This document shows positions 42,549 to 55,987 of a stretch of 64,000 nucleotides of DNA, one piece after another. Both the position numbers and the translations under genes were made by a program. This stretch comes from Sphingopyxis sp. 2PD (GTDB lineage Bacteria; Pseudomonadota; Alphaproteobacteria; Sphingomonadales; Sphingomonadaceae). Positions within the stretch are counted from its first letter, which is position 1. Each line of letters opens with the position of its first letter. The notes under the pieces were generated by a model that had not been told where the DNA came from, did no database searches, and was given only the letters and a program-made list of their open reading frames with translations. Location: the NCBI RefSeq assembly GCF_005503695.1, contig NZ_SCMU01000006.1, positions 1 through 64,000 on the forward strand, in the 5' to 3' direction.

Positions 42549-44099
42549 ATGCATCCCTCGATCCATGCCCGCTCGACGCCCCACAAGCCCGCCCTGATCA
42601 TGGCCGAAACGGGCGAGGCGCTGCGCTATTCCGATCTCGACCGCCGCTCGAACCAGGGCGCGCAGCTATTTAGGGCCCTCGGACTGGCTCCCGGCTCGAC
42701 GATCGCGATGTGCCTTCCCAATTCGCCCGCTTTTTACGAGATCGCCTGGGCTGCCCAGCGTGCAGGCCTCTACTTCGTCACCATCTCCAACAAGCTCCAG
42801 GCTGACGAAGTCGAATATATATTGCGCGACAGCGGCGCCCGGATCTTCATCATTTCGGCCGCGCAAGGCGAGGTCGCGGCGGAAATCGCGCGGCGCGACC
42901 TCGATATCGACCTGTTCGCAACAGGCGGCCGGATCGCGGGCTATCTCGATTTCGAGTCCGAGCGCAGCGCAATGCCCCCAGTCCCGGTCGCCGACGAACA
43001 GGCGGGCTATGACATGCTCTATTCGTCGGGCACGACGGGACGGCCGAAAGGCATCAAGCCGAGCCCGATCTGCGGCGAGCCCATCGACAAGCCGGACTCG
43101 GTCGTCATGGTGGCGACGCAACTCTACGGCGCGTCGGCGGACAGCATCTATCTCTGCCCTGCCCCCATTTATCATGCGGCACCGCTCCGCTGGACGATGG
43201 CGATGATGCGCCTTGGCGCCACCGTCGTTCTCATGGAGCGCTTTGCCCCCGAGACGGCGCTCGCCGCCATCGCGCGATACAAGGTGACGATCGCGCAATT
43301 CGTGCCGACTCATTTCATCCGCATGCTCAAGATGCCGGAGGGCGAGCGCGCCGCCCATGACGTCTCGTCGCTGAGCACCGTGGTCCACGCCGCCGCCCCC
43401 TGCCCGGTCCCGGTCAAGGAAGCGATGATGGACTGGTTCGGTCCGATCATTCATGAATATTACAGTGGATCCGAAGGCAATGGCGGGACCTTCATCGGGC
43501 CTCAGGAGTGGCTCGCTCACAAGGGCTCGGTCGGCAGGCCCCTGACGACGAAGCTCCACATTTGCGACGAAGAAGGACAGGAGCTTCCGCCTCGGCAGGA
43601 AGGCACGATCTATTTCAGCGGCGGGCCGCGGTTCGAGTATCACAACGACGCTGCCAAGACCGACGAGTCGCGGCATGCGGAGGGATGGACGACGCTCGGC
43701 GACATCGGCTGGGTCGACGAGGAAGGCTATCTCTATCTCACCGACCGCAAGAGCTTCATGATCATCTCGGGTGGGGTGAACATCTATCCGCAGGAGATCG
43801 AGAATCTGCTGGTGACACATCCAAAGGTCGCGGACGTCGCCGTGATCGGCGGACCGGACGAAGAGATGGGCGAGCGCGTGATCGCGGTCGTTCAGCCCGT
43901 CCACTGGTCCGACGCCGGTGACGCGCTTGCGGCTGAACTTACCGCGCTCGCGCGCGAGAAGCTCAGTCACGTCAAGGCACCTCGTCAGATCGACTTCTCG
44001 AAAGCGCTCCCCCGGCTCGACACCGGCAAGCTCTACAAACGCCTCATCCGCGACGAATATTGGGCCAGGGACAAATCTGCCGGAGCCACATCGCGATGA
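42549..44099 (+). CDS. Acyl-CoA synthetase (AMP-forming)
   Basis: Adenylate-forming CoA ligase of 516 residues: P-loop LYSSGTTGRPKGIKPSP, EYYSGSEGNGGTFI, GWTTLGDIGWVDEEGYLYLTD and the catalytic lysine in RLDTGKLYKR. The SxGTTGRPKG loop with the following insertion resembles ligases of steroid or fatty acids of the FadD17/FadD3-like group. It follows the alcohol dehydrogenase after 13 bp and overlaps the SDR by 4 bp. Likely activates the pathway acid to its CoA ester. Confidence 0.92.
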   Translation: MHPSIHARSTPHKPALIMAETGEALRYSDLDRRSNQGAQLFRALGLAPGSTIAMCLPNSPAFYEIAWAAQRAGLYFVTISNKLQADEVEYILRDSGARIFIISAAQGEVAAEIARRDLDIDLFATGGRIAGYLDFESERSAMPPVPVADEQAGYDMLYSSGTTGRPKGIKPSPICGEPIDKPDSVVMVATQLYGASADSIYLCPAPIYHAAPLRWTMAMMRLGATVVLMERFAPETALAAIARYKVTIAQFVPTHFIRMLKMPEGERAAHDVSSLSTVVHAAAPCPVPVKEAMMDWFGPIIHEYYSGSEGNGGTFIGPQEWLAHKGSVGRPLTTKLHICDEEGQELPPRQEGTIYFSGGPRFEYHNDAAKTDESRHAEGWTTLGDIGWVDEEGYLYLTDRKSFMIISGGVNIYPQEIENLLVTHPKVADVAVIGGPDEEMGERVIAVVQPVHWSDAGDALAAELTALAREKLSHVKAPRQIDFSKALPRLDTGKLYKRLIRDEYWARDKSAGATSR

Positions 44100-44869
44100 C
44101 CGCCGCGCCGAAGGATGCCTCGCTTCTCGCGGGCCAGTCTGCGATCGTCACCGGGGCCTCGTCGGGGCTCGGCCACCGCTTTGCCAAAACGCTCGCAGCG
44201 GCGGGTGCCGCCGTTACGGTCGTCGGCCGACGTATCGAACGCCTCGAAGCGCTGGTCGCCGAGATAGAGGCGGCGGGCGGCAGAGCGACCGCCGTCGCAG
44301 CCGATGTCGCTGACCCGGGGCAAATCGTCGAGGCTGTCGATAAGGCGCAGGCGGCTTTCGGAACAACCGGGATCCTCATCAACAACGCCGGCATTCCCGA
44401 TGCGCAGCTCGCAACGCGCATGCCGCTCGATCTCATCGATCGCGTGCTCGACGTGAACGTGCGTGCGCCCTTCCTCTTCGCGCGCGAGGTTGCAACGCGG
44501 CTCATCGAGGCCAGGCAACACGGGCGGATCGTCAATATAGCCTCGATAGCGGCCTTTGTGGCGCCCAGGCAGGGTGCCGCCCTTTATGCGACGAGCAAGG
44601 CTGCGGTCGTGCGGATGAGCGAAGCCCTGGCGATCGAATGGGCGCGCTTTCATATCAACGTCAATTGCATTGCCCCGGGCTCGTTCGATTCCGAGATGAT
44701 GGACGGGATGCGGTCACGGACCGGCGACGCCTTTATCGGCACCTTTCCGCGCAAGCGGCTGGGTTTGCCGGAGCAACTTGATTCAAGCTTGCTCTATTTG
44801 GTGTCGCCCGCCTCGGAAGCGGTCACCGGGACGATCCTCAAGGTCGACGACGGCCAGTTTCTGCGCTGA
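44096..44869 (+). CDS. SDR-family dehydrogenase
   Basis: Classical short-chain dehydrogenase, 257 residues: cofactor loop VTGASSGLGHRFAKTLAAAG, NNAG in LINNAGIPDAQ, and the catalytic YATSK. The ATG overlaps the CoA ligase stop (ATGA), which couples the two. The LNVNVR and ILKVDDGQF segments are regular. Likely a 3-hydroxyacyl-CoA or ring alcohol dehydrogenase of the regulon pathway. Confidence 0.9.
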   Translation: MTAAPKDASLLAGQSAIVTGASSGLGHRFAKTLAAAGAAVTVVGRRIERLEALVAEIEAAGGRATAVAADVADPGQIVEAVDKAQAAFGTTGILINNAGIPDAQLATRMPLDLIDRVLDVNVRAPFLFAREVATRLIEARQHGRIVNIASIAAFVAPRQGAALYATSKAAVVRMSEALAIEWARFHINVNCIAPGSFDSEMMDGMRSRTGDAFIGTFPRKRLGLPEQLDSSLLYLVSPASEAVTGTILKVDDGQFLR

Positions 44870-44926
44870 CCGGAGGCTAACGCCCCCTCCGGAGCCAAAG
44901 CGGGAGAGGCAAGTCGCAAGGATGTC

Positions 44927-45703
44927 TTATAGCGATTGTCCATCATCGACGGTGATGACCGTACCGGTTATCCCGAGCGATGCGTCCGAGCAGAGAAACA
45001 GCAGCGGCGCGTGGAGATCGCTCGCCGGGCGCAAGCGGGCGCGCGGAAAGGAAGCGATATAGGCCTGCCCCGCTTCACTTCCGACCATCTCCGCCGTCAT
45101 CTCGGACTCGAAATAGCCAGGCTGGATGACATTCACATTGATGCCGCGCCGCGCCCATTCGCGCGCAAATGCCTTGGCCATATGGCGCGCAGCGGCCTTG
45201 GTCGCGCCGTAAACGGACGCCGCGGGCAGCGCCCGCTCGGCCGTGATAGAGCCGATGATGACGACTCGGCCATGCTCGCGCTCGCGGCTTCCCGCTGCCA
45301 CGAGCCGCCGCGCTCCTTCGGTGGCGGTCAGGAAGGCGCCCCGGACGTTGACAGCGAGCAGATCGTCGACATGCGAGGCGGTGAGGTGCAGGGCGGCGTT
45401 GTCGCTCGCGATACCCGCATTGGCGACAATCGTGTCGACAGTTCCGAAAGCTGCCTCGGCTGCATCATAGGCCGCTATTGTCGAGGCTTCGTCCGTGACA
45501 TCGAGGGCCACGGCGAGCGCCTCGCCGCCCTGCCCCCTGATCGCATCGACCTCTGCCTCGAGCCGGTCGACACGCCGCGCCGCAAGGACCACCTTAGCGC
45601 CGGCCTCAGCGAGCACGCGCGCAAAGCCCGCGCCAAGTCCGGACGAAGCGCCGGTCACGAGCGCCACGCGCCCGGTCAGATCAAAAGCTGTCGCCACACC
45701 CAT
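44927..45703 (-). CDS. SDR-family dehydrogenase
   Basis: Classical short-chain dehydrogenase of 258 residues: VTGASSGLGAGFARVLAEAG, VANAG in TIVANAGIASDN, catalytic VYGATKAA and the ending VITVDDGQSL. It resembles the SDR at 44096 in its C-terminal end, so the two may act on related intermediates or be paralogues. ATG 45703 follows AGGAGAGGGGG. It lies 34 bp downstream of the thiolase-like fusion gene. Confidence 0.9.
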   Translation of the reverse strand: MGVATAFDLTGRVALVTGASSGLGAGFARVLAEAGAKVVLAARRVDRLEAEVDAIRGQGGEALAVALDVTDEASTIAAYDAAEAAFGTVDTIVANAGIASDNAALHLTASHVDDLLAVNVRGAFLTATEGARRLVAAGSREREHGRVVIIGSITAERALPAASVYGATKAAARHMAKAFAREWARRGINVNVIQPGYFESEMTAEMVGSEAGQAYIASFPRARLRPASDLHAPLLFLCSDASLGITGTVITVDDGQSL

Positions 45704-45737
45704 TCCCCCTCTCCTTCCCGGCAGACCCCGAGAAAAC

Positions 45738-48065
45738 CTATCGGCCCTTCCAGACCGGTGGCCGCTTCTGGGCGAACGCGAGCGGCCCCTCGCGCACATC
45801 GTCCGACCGGAAAAGCGCTCCGATCGCCGGATATCGCGTCTGGTTCCCATAGGCGGCCGCGAGGTCGCTTTCGTCCAGGCCTTTCATGACGGCCTCCTTG
45901 GAAGCCCGGATCGACATCGGGCTGCACGCGGCGATGTCATCGGCCCAACGCCGCGCCGCTGCGAGCAGTTCGTCTTGCGGCACCACTTCATTGACGAAGC
46001 CAAGCGACAGACCTTCAGCGGCCGATACGCGGCGGGCGGTGAGGATCATGCCCATGGCCTGCTTGAGGCCGATCTGCCGCGGCAGACGGTGGAGCCCCCC
46101 CGCAAGAGCGGCGAGGCCAACCTTGGGCTCGGGAAGAGCGAAAACGGCGCCTTCGGCCGCGATGATGAGGTCGCAGGCCAATGCAATCTCGAAGCCGCCA
46201 CCCATGGCAATACCATTTACCGCGGCGATCACGGGCTTGTTGTTGTCCCAGCGCGCGGTGAGGCCGGCAAATCCCTTGGTCGGTGTCTCGAGCGGCAACC
46301 CCGCAGCCATCGACTGCGCGGTGAACTTGAGGTCATTGCCCGACGAAAAGGCTTTGTCGCCGGCCCCCGTCAGGATGGCCACCCACTGATCGGGATCAGC
46401 CTGGAAGTCGTCGAAAACCTCGGCCAGCTCCTCGTTCGCATATGGCGTCAACGCGTTCATCGCGTCGGGGCGATTGATCGTGACCAGAGTGATCGGCCCG
46501 TCGCGTTCGACGAGACAGAAGCGGTGCGGCGCCGCGCGCCGGTCGCGCTTCTCGCCTACCTCCCATATTCGGGCGCCAAAGGCATCGATGCGAATATGGC
46601 CGGACGTGCCGATGGGATTGGCGTCGAGCGAGGAGAGGACCAAGATCGATCGATCATCGTCACGCCGTACCTTCGCGATCGTTCGCTGGCCATCTGCGGT
46701 GCGCGCGATCACGACGCCGTGGAGGACCTCGCCCTTCGGCGTATAAATGATCGTGTGCGTTTCGACGGTGGCAGCGCCCTCATAGGTCTCTGTAAATTCG
46801 GGCACGGAGCCGCGCAACGCGTCCGCCCTGGCCTGAACCGAATAGTCCGGCCTCAAAGTCTTCTCCGGTGGCCGCGTCGAGATCAACAGCGCATGATGTT
46901 TGGATACGACGCCGCCCTGGCCGTAGAGAAGGCCTGTGGTTCCCTTTCCGGCCCGCATCTCCCGGACCATCGCGCAGACGCCGTGGCTCATATAATTGTT
47001 CATCGGGCCGCCAAAGAAGGTCAGCCCGCCGGTCACCGTCGGCTTGACGTCCGGCCGCAGCTTCAGCGTCTCGAGCGCCATCTTGGGCACAATCGGAAAG
47101 CAGCTGTACATTTCCGCCAGATCGATCGCGGAGGCATCGCCGCCAGCGATCTCGACTGCCTGCTCCAGAACCACGCGCTGCGCGGTCGACTGGTCATAGC
47201 GGTCGCGTTCCAGATAATCCCCGGGCTCCTGCGCTGCCGCGCCATCCCAGATATAGATCAGCCGCTCTTCGGGAATCCCGTTGGCGAGGGCCCATTCGAG
47301 GCTTGCCACGACGATCGCGGCCGCTTGGTTGACCGAAGGGTTCGCGACCATCAGCTTGGGATAGGGAAAGGCCACCAGCCGGTTGCTCTCCGAAGGCGTG
47401 CCGATCTCTGCCGCTCCCGGCGCGGAACGCAACCATGCGGTTTCATTGGACGCGGCTACCTTGGCATAGTCCGCCCAGAGTTCGGCGGCAGCGGCGCGGC
47501 CCTCGGCCGGGGTCTGCCCGCGGGCGGCTTGGAAGGCGTTCTCATAGAGCGGGTAGATATGAACGGGCGCAGTCATTCCGAGCTTTTTCGAGGCCTTGCG
47601 CATCGGAAGCGAGGCGAAGTCGACCGCGACGGTTTCCTCTTTGGGAGCGAGCGGGGTCCAGTCGAGCTTCGCCTTGGCCTTGCGCGCCTTGCCCATCGCA
47701 TTGACGGCCTCACCGCCGACGATCGCGGCAACGGCGCTGTCACCCCGCGCGATACGGAGTGCTGCCTCGTGCAGGAGGCGAATAGGCGTTTCGCCGCCCA
47801 TGCTGGCATTTTGGGCACGGGCGGGGCCGATCGAGAGCTTCTCGCAAAGAAGAGCTACGGGGTCGCGGTAGCGCCAGGTGACCTGTCCGACGAGATCGAT
47901 CGAGTCCAGCGCGCCGAGAACGGCCGGCGTTTCCGCCGCCGCGCGGCGCAGCGCTTCTGCCATCAGCGCCACAGGTTCGAGCGCCTTGCCCGGGTCATCC
48001 GGGCGGTCCACAATCTCGCCGACGGCGATGATCACGGGCGTCTGCGCTGCTGCTGTCCCTTTCAT
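45738..48065 (-). CDS. Thiolase-like protein fused to enoyl-CoA hydratase
   Basis: The 775-residue two-domain protein has residues 1 to about 505 as a type 1 thiolase-like protein with its extra C-terminal domain (GEVLHGVVIARTADGQRTIAK). The usual nucleophile-loop Cys position reads NASMGGETPIRL, so classical thiolysis is unlikely; NNYMSHGVCAMV carries a His. Residues from about 515 are a complete crotonase domain with VAILTGAGDKAFSSGNDLK, AAVNGIAMGGGFEIALACDL and LPEPKVGLAALAGGLHRLPR. Such proteins may do aldol or hydration steps. Palindrome 8 lies 97 bp upstream. Confidence 0.88.
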   Translation of the reverse strand: MKGTAAAQTPVIIAVGEIVDRPDDPGKALEPVALMAEALRRAAAETPAVLGALDSIDLVGQVTWRYRDPVALLCEKLSIGPARAQNASMGGETPIRLLHEAALRIARGDSAVAAIVGGEAVNAMGKARKAKAKLDWTPLAPKEETVAVDFASLPMRKASKKLGMTAPVHIYPLYENAFQAARGQTPAEGRAAAAELWADYAKVAASNETAWLRSAPGAAEIGTPSESNRLVAFPYPKLMVANPSVNQAAAIVVASLEWALANGIPEERLIYIWDGAAAQEPGDYLERDRYDQSTAQRVVLEQAVEIAGGDASAIDLAEMYSCFPIVPKMALETLKLRPDVKPTVTGGLTFFGGPMNNYMSHGVCAMVREMRAGKGTTGLLYGQGGVVSKHHALLISTRPPEKTLRPDYSVQARADALRGSVPEFTETYEGAATVETHTIIYTPKGEVLHGVVIARTADGQRTIAKVRRDDDRSILVLSSLDANPIGTSGHIRIDAFGARIWEVGEKRDRRAAPHRFCLVERDGPITLVTINRPDAMNALTPYANEELAEVFDDFQADPDQWVAILTGAGDKAFSSGNDLKFTAQSMAAGLPLETPTKGFAGLTARWDNNKPVIAAVNGIAMGGGFEIALACDLIIAAEGAVFALPEPKVGLAALAGGLHRLPRQIGLKQAMGMILTARRVSAAEGLSLGFVNEVVPQDELLAAARRWADDIAACSPMSIRASKEAVMKGLDESDLAAAYGNQTRYPAIGALFRSDDVREGPLAFAQKRPPVWKGR

Positions 48066-48161
48066 CTCAGCTGTCTCCCATCCTTATACGTCCGGCTCGC
48101 CACTTGCGCGCGCAGCGTCTTCCTAAAACCGATCGATAGGCAAGCGGACGTCAGGTGGCAA

Positions 48162-48179
48162 GTTAATTGGTCAATTGAT
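48162..48179. promoter_or_regulatory. TetR-type palindrome 8 (fusion/DUF3237)
   Basis: GTTAATTGGTCAATTGAT, 14 of 16 consensus positions, in the divergent promoter of the fusion gene (minus) and the DUF3237 gene (plus). Confidence 0.68.
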
Positions 48180-48269
48180 TATTATCGCGGCCCGTCTTAG
48201 GATACGACGCTGCCCGCTTCCAAACGACAGCCCGTAGCAGCCGAGCATTCCAACTTGATGGAGAAGAGC

Positions 48270-48773
48270 ATGCACCTTGAACCCCTGCTGCGCATGCGCG
48301 TCGATCTGGGCAACCGCTATCCGATCGGACCGATACCAAAGGGTCGCCGCAACGTGTGGCAGCTGGGCGGCGGCACCGTCGAAGGCCCACGTATCAAGGG
48401 CACGGTCGCGCCTGTCGGAGGCGAGTTCGAGTTGATCGACCAGGAGGGCGTCTTTCACATCGACGTTCGGCTCGTCATCGTCACCCACGACATGGCGAAC
48501 ATCTTCGTCCAATATTTCGGGGTCGCCAACACGACGCCGCAGGCTGCGGCCAAATACAAGGCCGGCGAGACGGTCGATTTCGGCGAGACCTATTTTGCGA
48601 CGCAGCCCCGCTTCGAAACCAGCCACGCGCGCTATTCCTGGCTGAACCATGTGATGGCGGTCGCCGAGGGTCGGGGGGACGGGAGGGCCGTCGAATATCT
48701 CATGTACCAATGCGTCCCCGATCAGTCGATTGGTCTGGCGCGCGCGGACAGCGTGTTCAAATTCGACGGCTAG
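48270..48773 (+). CDS. DUF3237 family protein
   Basis: The 167-residue beta-barrel protein of DUF3237 contains LGGGTVEGPRIKGTVAP and the ending VFKFDG. GGAG lies 6 bases before ATG 48270; an ATG at 48258 is the alternative. The family often occurs next to acyl-CoA and steroid catabolic genes; its activity is unproven. It shares a regulon palindrome with the fusion gene and converges with an aldehyde dehydrogenase. Confidence 0.82.
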   Translation: MHLEPLLRMRVDLGNRYPIGPIPKGRRNVWQLGGGTVEGPRIKGTVAPVGGEFELIDQEGVFHIDVRLVIVTHDMANIFVQYFGVANTTPQAAAKYKAGETVDFGETYFATQPRFETSHARYSWLNHVMAVAEGRGDGRAVEYLMYQCVPDQSIGLARADSVFKFDG

Positions 48774-48779
48774 CTCCTT

Positions 48780-50249
48780 CTACCGGGCGCCCGCTCCGAT
48801 CTGCTTGTCGACGAAGGCGCGAAGCTTGGCGCCATAGGGCGGCCTGAAAAGCTTCATCGGCCCCAGATCCCTGCCGAGCTGAGTGTGGATCGCCTTGCGA
48901 TGGCTGAATTCGCGAAAGCCGTCGATCCCGTGATAGGCACCCATACCCGAAGGCCCGATGCCGCCGAAAGGCAGATTTTCCTGCGCGCAATGCATGATCA
49001 CGTCATTGACGCACACACCGCCCGAGGTCGTGGCATCGATGATGCGATCGCGTTCGCCCGCTTCCGATCCAAAATAGTAAAGCGCAAGCGGCCGGTCGTG
49101 CGCATTGATCTCCGCCACAACCTCCTCGGCGCTGTCATATGCAACGACCGGCAGAAGCGGCCCGAATATCTCGTCCTGCATCACCGCCATGTCGCGGGTC
49201 GCATCGAGAATGAGTGTCGGAGGTATCCGGCGATGCTCCTGCTGTTCGAACGTCTCGCCAGCGGGGTTGATCTCGACGATCGTGGCACCCTTCTCACGCG
49301 CGTCCGCGACATAGCCGCGCACGCGCTCGAAGTGCCTGTCCGATATCATGGCCGTGTAGTCAGGATTATCCTTGAGGGAGCCGAACATCGCCTCGGTCGC
49401 CTGCCGTGCCTCGGTGACAAAGCTGTCGCGTAGCCCACGAGGCACGAATATATGATCAGGCGCCAGGCATATTTGACCGGCGTTCAGGGTTTTTCCGGCC
49501 ATGATCCGCGCTGCGGCGACGGGCATGTCCACGCTCGCACCGAGGATCACAGGGCTCTTCCCGCCAAGCTCGAGCGTCAGGGGCACGAGATTCTCCGCGG
49601 CAGCGCGCATCACATGCTTTGCGACCGAGCCGGCGCCGGTGAATATCAGGTGATCGAAGGGCAACGCCGCGAAGGCGGCCCCCACATCGGCACCGCCTGT
49701 CACGACCGCGACCTCGTCAGGCGCGAAATATTCGGCGATCGATTGCTGGAGCAGATCCGACGTTCGCGGCGTGAATTCCGACGGCTTGATCAGCGCCCGG
49801 TTCCCGGCAGCCAGAACGCCGGCAAGCGGAGAGAAGACGAGACCCACCGGAAAGTTCCACGGCGCGATGATGCCGATCACGCCTTTGGGCTGGAACCGGA
49901 TTTCCGACCGGGCGCCGAAGAGGCCGAGCAACCTCGGTTCGACCGGCCGTCGTTCGCTGCGCATCCATTTGCGCAGATTGGCCCGACAGTCGCGCAGCGC
50001 GCCAAGCGGACTCATGATGTCGGTGATAGCCGATGCGTGGCGCGACCGGTTGCCGAAATCGGCATTGATTGCCTCTTCGAACCGCGCGGAATAGTCGCGA
50101 AGCAAGGCAGCACAGCGATCGAGCCGGTCAATTCGCAAATCCGCGCTCGCCTGACCGTCCGCAATATGGGCCTTGCGCTGACGCTGCAGCAACTGCTCGA
50201 GAGCAGCGCTATCGGTGGCCATCGTGTCAGCGCGTAAGCTCTTGGTCAT
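48780..50249 (-). CDS. Aldehyde dehydrogenase (coniferyl-aldehyde type)
   Basis: The 489-residue ALDH lacks the long N-terminal part of class 1/2 enzymes. PWNFPVGLVFSPLAGVLAAG, LELGGKSPVILGAS with the catalytic Glu and the nucleophile Cys in NAGQICLAPDHIFVP are seen. DRCAALLRDYSARFEEAI at the start is typical of coniferyl-aldehyde dehydrogenases. It is the last gene of the operon that begins with the hydratase at 55.8 kb. Confidence 0.9.
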   Translation of the reverse strand: MTKSLRADTMATDSAALEQLLQRQRKAHIADGQASADLRIDRLDRCAALLRDYSARFEEAINADFGNRSRHASAITDIMSPLGALRDCRANLRKWMRSERRPVEPRLLGLFGARSEIRFQPKGVIGIIAPWNFPVGLVFSPLAGVLAAGNRALIKPSEFTPRTSDLLQQSIAEYFAPDEVAVVTGGADVGAAFAALPFDHLIFTGAGSVAKHVMRAAAENLVPLTLELGGKSPVILGASVDMPVAAARIMAGKTLNAGQICLAPDHIFVPRGLRDSFVTEARQATEAMFGSLKDNPDYTAMISDRHFERVRGYVADAREKGATIVEINPAGETFEQQEHRRIPPTLILDATRDMAVMQDEIFGPLLPVVAYDSAEEVVAEINAHDRPLALYYFGSEAGERDRIIDATTSGGVCVNDVIMHCAQENLPFGGIGPSGMGAYHGIDGFREFSHRKAIHTQLGRDLGPMKLFRPPYGAKLRAFVDKQIGAGAR

Positions 50250-50301
50250 TTTTGGTACCTTCCATAGCTTCTGAAACGGGAAGCTGACGCTTCCCCCCTG
50301 T

Positions 50302-51408
50302 TCACGCAGCGGCGACTACCCTGCCGATTTCACGCAGATGATAGTCCGTGTTGCCGAACAGACCGTCGATCGTGAGAATATGTTTGAGATAATGACCGAC
50401 CGGAAGCTCGTCGGTCATGCCGATGCCGCCGTGGATCTGTACGGCCCCCTGCGCGGTCTCGCGCCCCAGCCTGCCAACCTGCGCCTTCAATACCGAAATA
50501 TCCCGGCTCGTTGCCCGTCCGCTGTCGGCCAGCGCCGCGATATAGAGAAGCGACGCTCGCGCCTTGACATAGGCAATCTTCATATCGGCGAGCCGGTGCG
50601 CGATCGCTTGAAAGCTTCCGATCGGCCGACCGAATTGCTCGCGCGTGCCCGCGAAGTCTGCGGTGGTTGCCATCAGGACGGCCATGGCCCCGACGGCTTC
50701 GGCGGCGAGTGCGAGCCGGGCATCCGCGAGCAAGGCCTCCAGCTCCGCATCGGCGCCCGCCATGATGGCAGCCCTGTCGACCGCGACGTCATGGAGCAGG
50801 ATATCCGCAACGGGCCTGCCATCGAGCGCGCGATATCGCCGCACTTCGATGCCTTCGGCATCGGCGGGCACTGCGGCCAGGCAGACCGCCTTCGTCTCCG
50901 AGAGCGCCGAGATGAGCAGCACCCCTGCTTCTCCGCCTCCAAGAACGAGTTTTTTGCTACCCCGGATGCGCGGACCGGCCTCACCTTCATAGAGTTTGGT
51001 CGACAGCGTCGAAGAGGCGCCGGTGCCGCTACCTTCCTCATGGGCGAAGGCGCCGCGCAAAGCTCCGGTGCCAATATCGGCAATCCATTGCGGCACCGGT
51101 CCCGCGGGATCGAAGCGAGCGAGCGCCCGGCCCGTGAGGATCACCGAGGGAAGCAAAGGCTCGATGACCAGATGGCGACCGAAGAGCTCCGATATCGCCA
51201 CAATGTCGGAGGCCGAACCGCCCAGTCCCCCGCAGGCTTCGGGAAGCGGCATCGCGACAATCCCCATATCGACGAGTTCGCTCCAGATTCCGGTTTCCGC
51301 CTGACCAGCCATGATGCGTCGGCGCAATTCAAAGGCGTAACGCTGATCGAGCAGCCGGGAGAGGCTGTCGCGGAGCATGACCTGCTCATCGGAGAATTCG
51401 AAATTCAT
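50302..51408 (-). CDS. Acyl-CoA dehydrogenase, second subunit type
   Basis: Short acyl-CoA dehydrogenase of 368 residues. The N-terminal MNFEFSDEQVMLRDSLSRLL and the C-terminal IHGGIGMTDELPVGHYLKHI are of the family, but the FAD-binding YTxxEPxAGSD segment is missing and replaced by AFAHEEGSGTGASS. Paired with the next dehydrogenase upstream only 10 bp away, it matches the alpha2beta2 type known for steroid side-chain enzymes such as FadE28/FadE29. Confidence 0.88.
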   Translation of the reverse strand: MNFEFSDEQVMLRDSLSRLLDQRYAFELRRRIMAGQAETGIWSELVDMGIVAMPLPEACGGLGGSASDIVAISELFGRHLVIEPLLPSVILTGRALARFDPAGPVPQWIADIGTGALRGAFAHEEGSGTGASSTLSTKLYEGEAGPRIRGSKKLVLGGGEAGVLLISALSETKAVCLAAVPADAEGIEVRRYRALDGRPVADILLHDVAVDRAAIMAGADAELEALLADARLALAAEAVGAMAVLMATTADFAGTREQFGRPIGSFQAIAHRLADMKIAYVKARASLLYIAALADSGRATSRDISVLKAQVGRLGRETAQGAVQIHGGIGMTDELPVGHYLKHILTIDGLFGNTDYHLREIGRVVAAA

Positions 51409-51418
51409 GGGCTCTGCC

Positions 51419-54974
<3,556 letters not shown>

Positions 54975-55015
54975 CGTCACTCACTCCCGATCGACCAGCG
55001 CTCCAGATGGCGCGG

Positions 55016-55768
55016 TCATGCTTTGCGTTTTGAAAAGGCCGCGATACGTTCGCCCATGTCGGGTCCGACGCCTGCGCTGTTGCGGACTTCGTGTGCGAGG
55101 CCGAGATGCAGCGGGACATTGTCCGTTTCAGCGAGCAGTCGCTTATAGGCGGCAATGCTGAAAGCCGAATTTTCAGCGATCATCGACGCGATCGCATCGA
55201 CCCGCTCCAGAAACTCAGTATCCTCGAAGCAGGACGCCGCCAGTCCGATCTCCGCCGCCTCCCGGCCATCGATCGTGCGTGCGGTGAACATCATCTCGCG
55301 CGCCTTGGCCTGGCCCACCAGACGGGGCAGCCGCTGGCTCATTCCCCACACAGGCGTGAGCGCCCATTTGGCGTGCGTGTCCGCGAACCGCGCGCTCCGG
55401 GCGGCGAGAATGAAATCACTGGCCAGCGCCAACTCGAGCGCGCCGGTGTAACAATGACCGTGCACCGCCGCGATAACCGCCTGGGGCAGATTCGCGAGAC
55501 GCTCGAGCACCGAAGATTGAAAAGAGACATCATGCGCTGCATCGCCAGACGCGATGTCCTGCAGATCATGCCCCGCAGAAAAACATTTTCCCGCGCCACG
55601 CACGATGACGCTGCGAACAGTTTCGGCCTCGCCCGCGAGCCGCGCGACATGATCTTCAAGCCGCCGAAACATGTCGTTGTTGATCGCGTTGAGCCGGTCC
55701 TCACGGTTGAGGATGATATGTGCGGTTGGCCCGTCGACCCGCAACTCTACCGACAATCCCGATGCCAT
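55016..55768 (-). CDS. Enoyl-CoA hydratase/isomerase
   Basis: Crotonase-fold enzyme of 250 residues: VIVRGAGKCFSAGHDLQDIA and AAVHGHCYTGALELALASDF form the oxyanion hole. It is first gene of the minus-strand operon with P450, flavoprotein, two dehydrogenases and aldehyde dehydrogenase. GGAGAGGA precedes ATG 55768; the longer frame to 55825 would run through the regulon palindrome. Confidence 0.9.
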   Translation of the reverse strand: MASGLSVELRVDGPTAHIILNREDRLNAINNDMFRRLEDHVARLAGEAETVRSVIVRGAGKCFSAGHDLQDIASGDAAHDVSFQSSVLERLANLPQAVIAAVHGHCYTGALELALASDFILAARSARFADTHAKWALTPVWGMSQRLPRLVGQAKAREMMFTARTIDGREAAEIGLAASCFEDTEFLERVDAIASMIAENSAFSIAAYKRLLAETDNVPLHLGLAHEVRNSAGVGPDMGERIAAFSKRKA

Positions 55769-55799
55769 GGCGTCCTCTCCGCGAGCGATTCGACAATTA

Positions 55800-55817
55800 A
55801 TTAATTGCTCGATTATT
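55800..55817. promoter_or_regulatory. TetR-type palindrome 9 (hydratase-P450 operon)
   Basis: ATTAATTGCTCGATTATT, 14 of 16 consensus positions, 31 bp upstream of the hydratase start. A perfect palindrome CAATTAATTAATTG overlaps its left half (55794-55807). Confidence 0.68.
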
Positions 55818-55987
55818 AGATACACAAATGCGTTCGCCCGATCAACTGCATAGCTCTGCGGTCAATGCGAACGGTTTTGCCGGCGAAGCGCCGCAAGCAG
55901 AGGCGCGCATTTTTTGCCGTGTCGCCCCCCCCTTTCCGCGTGCGGTCAGCAGGGGCGCGCCGGACTCAGATCCAGCCAGTTGCGTCT

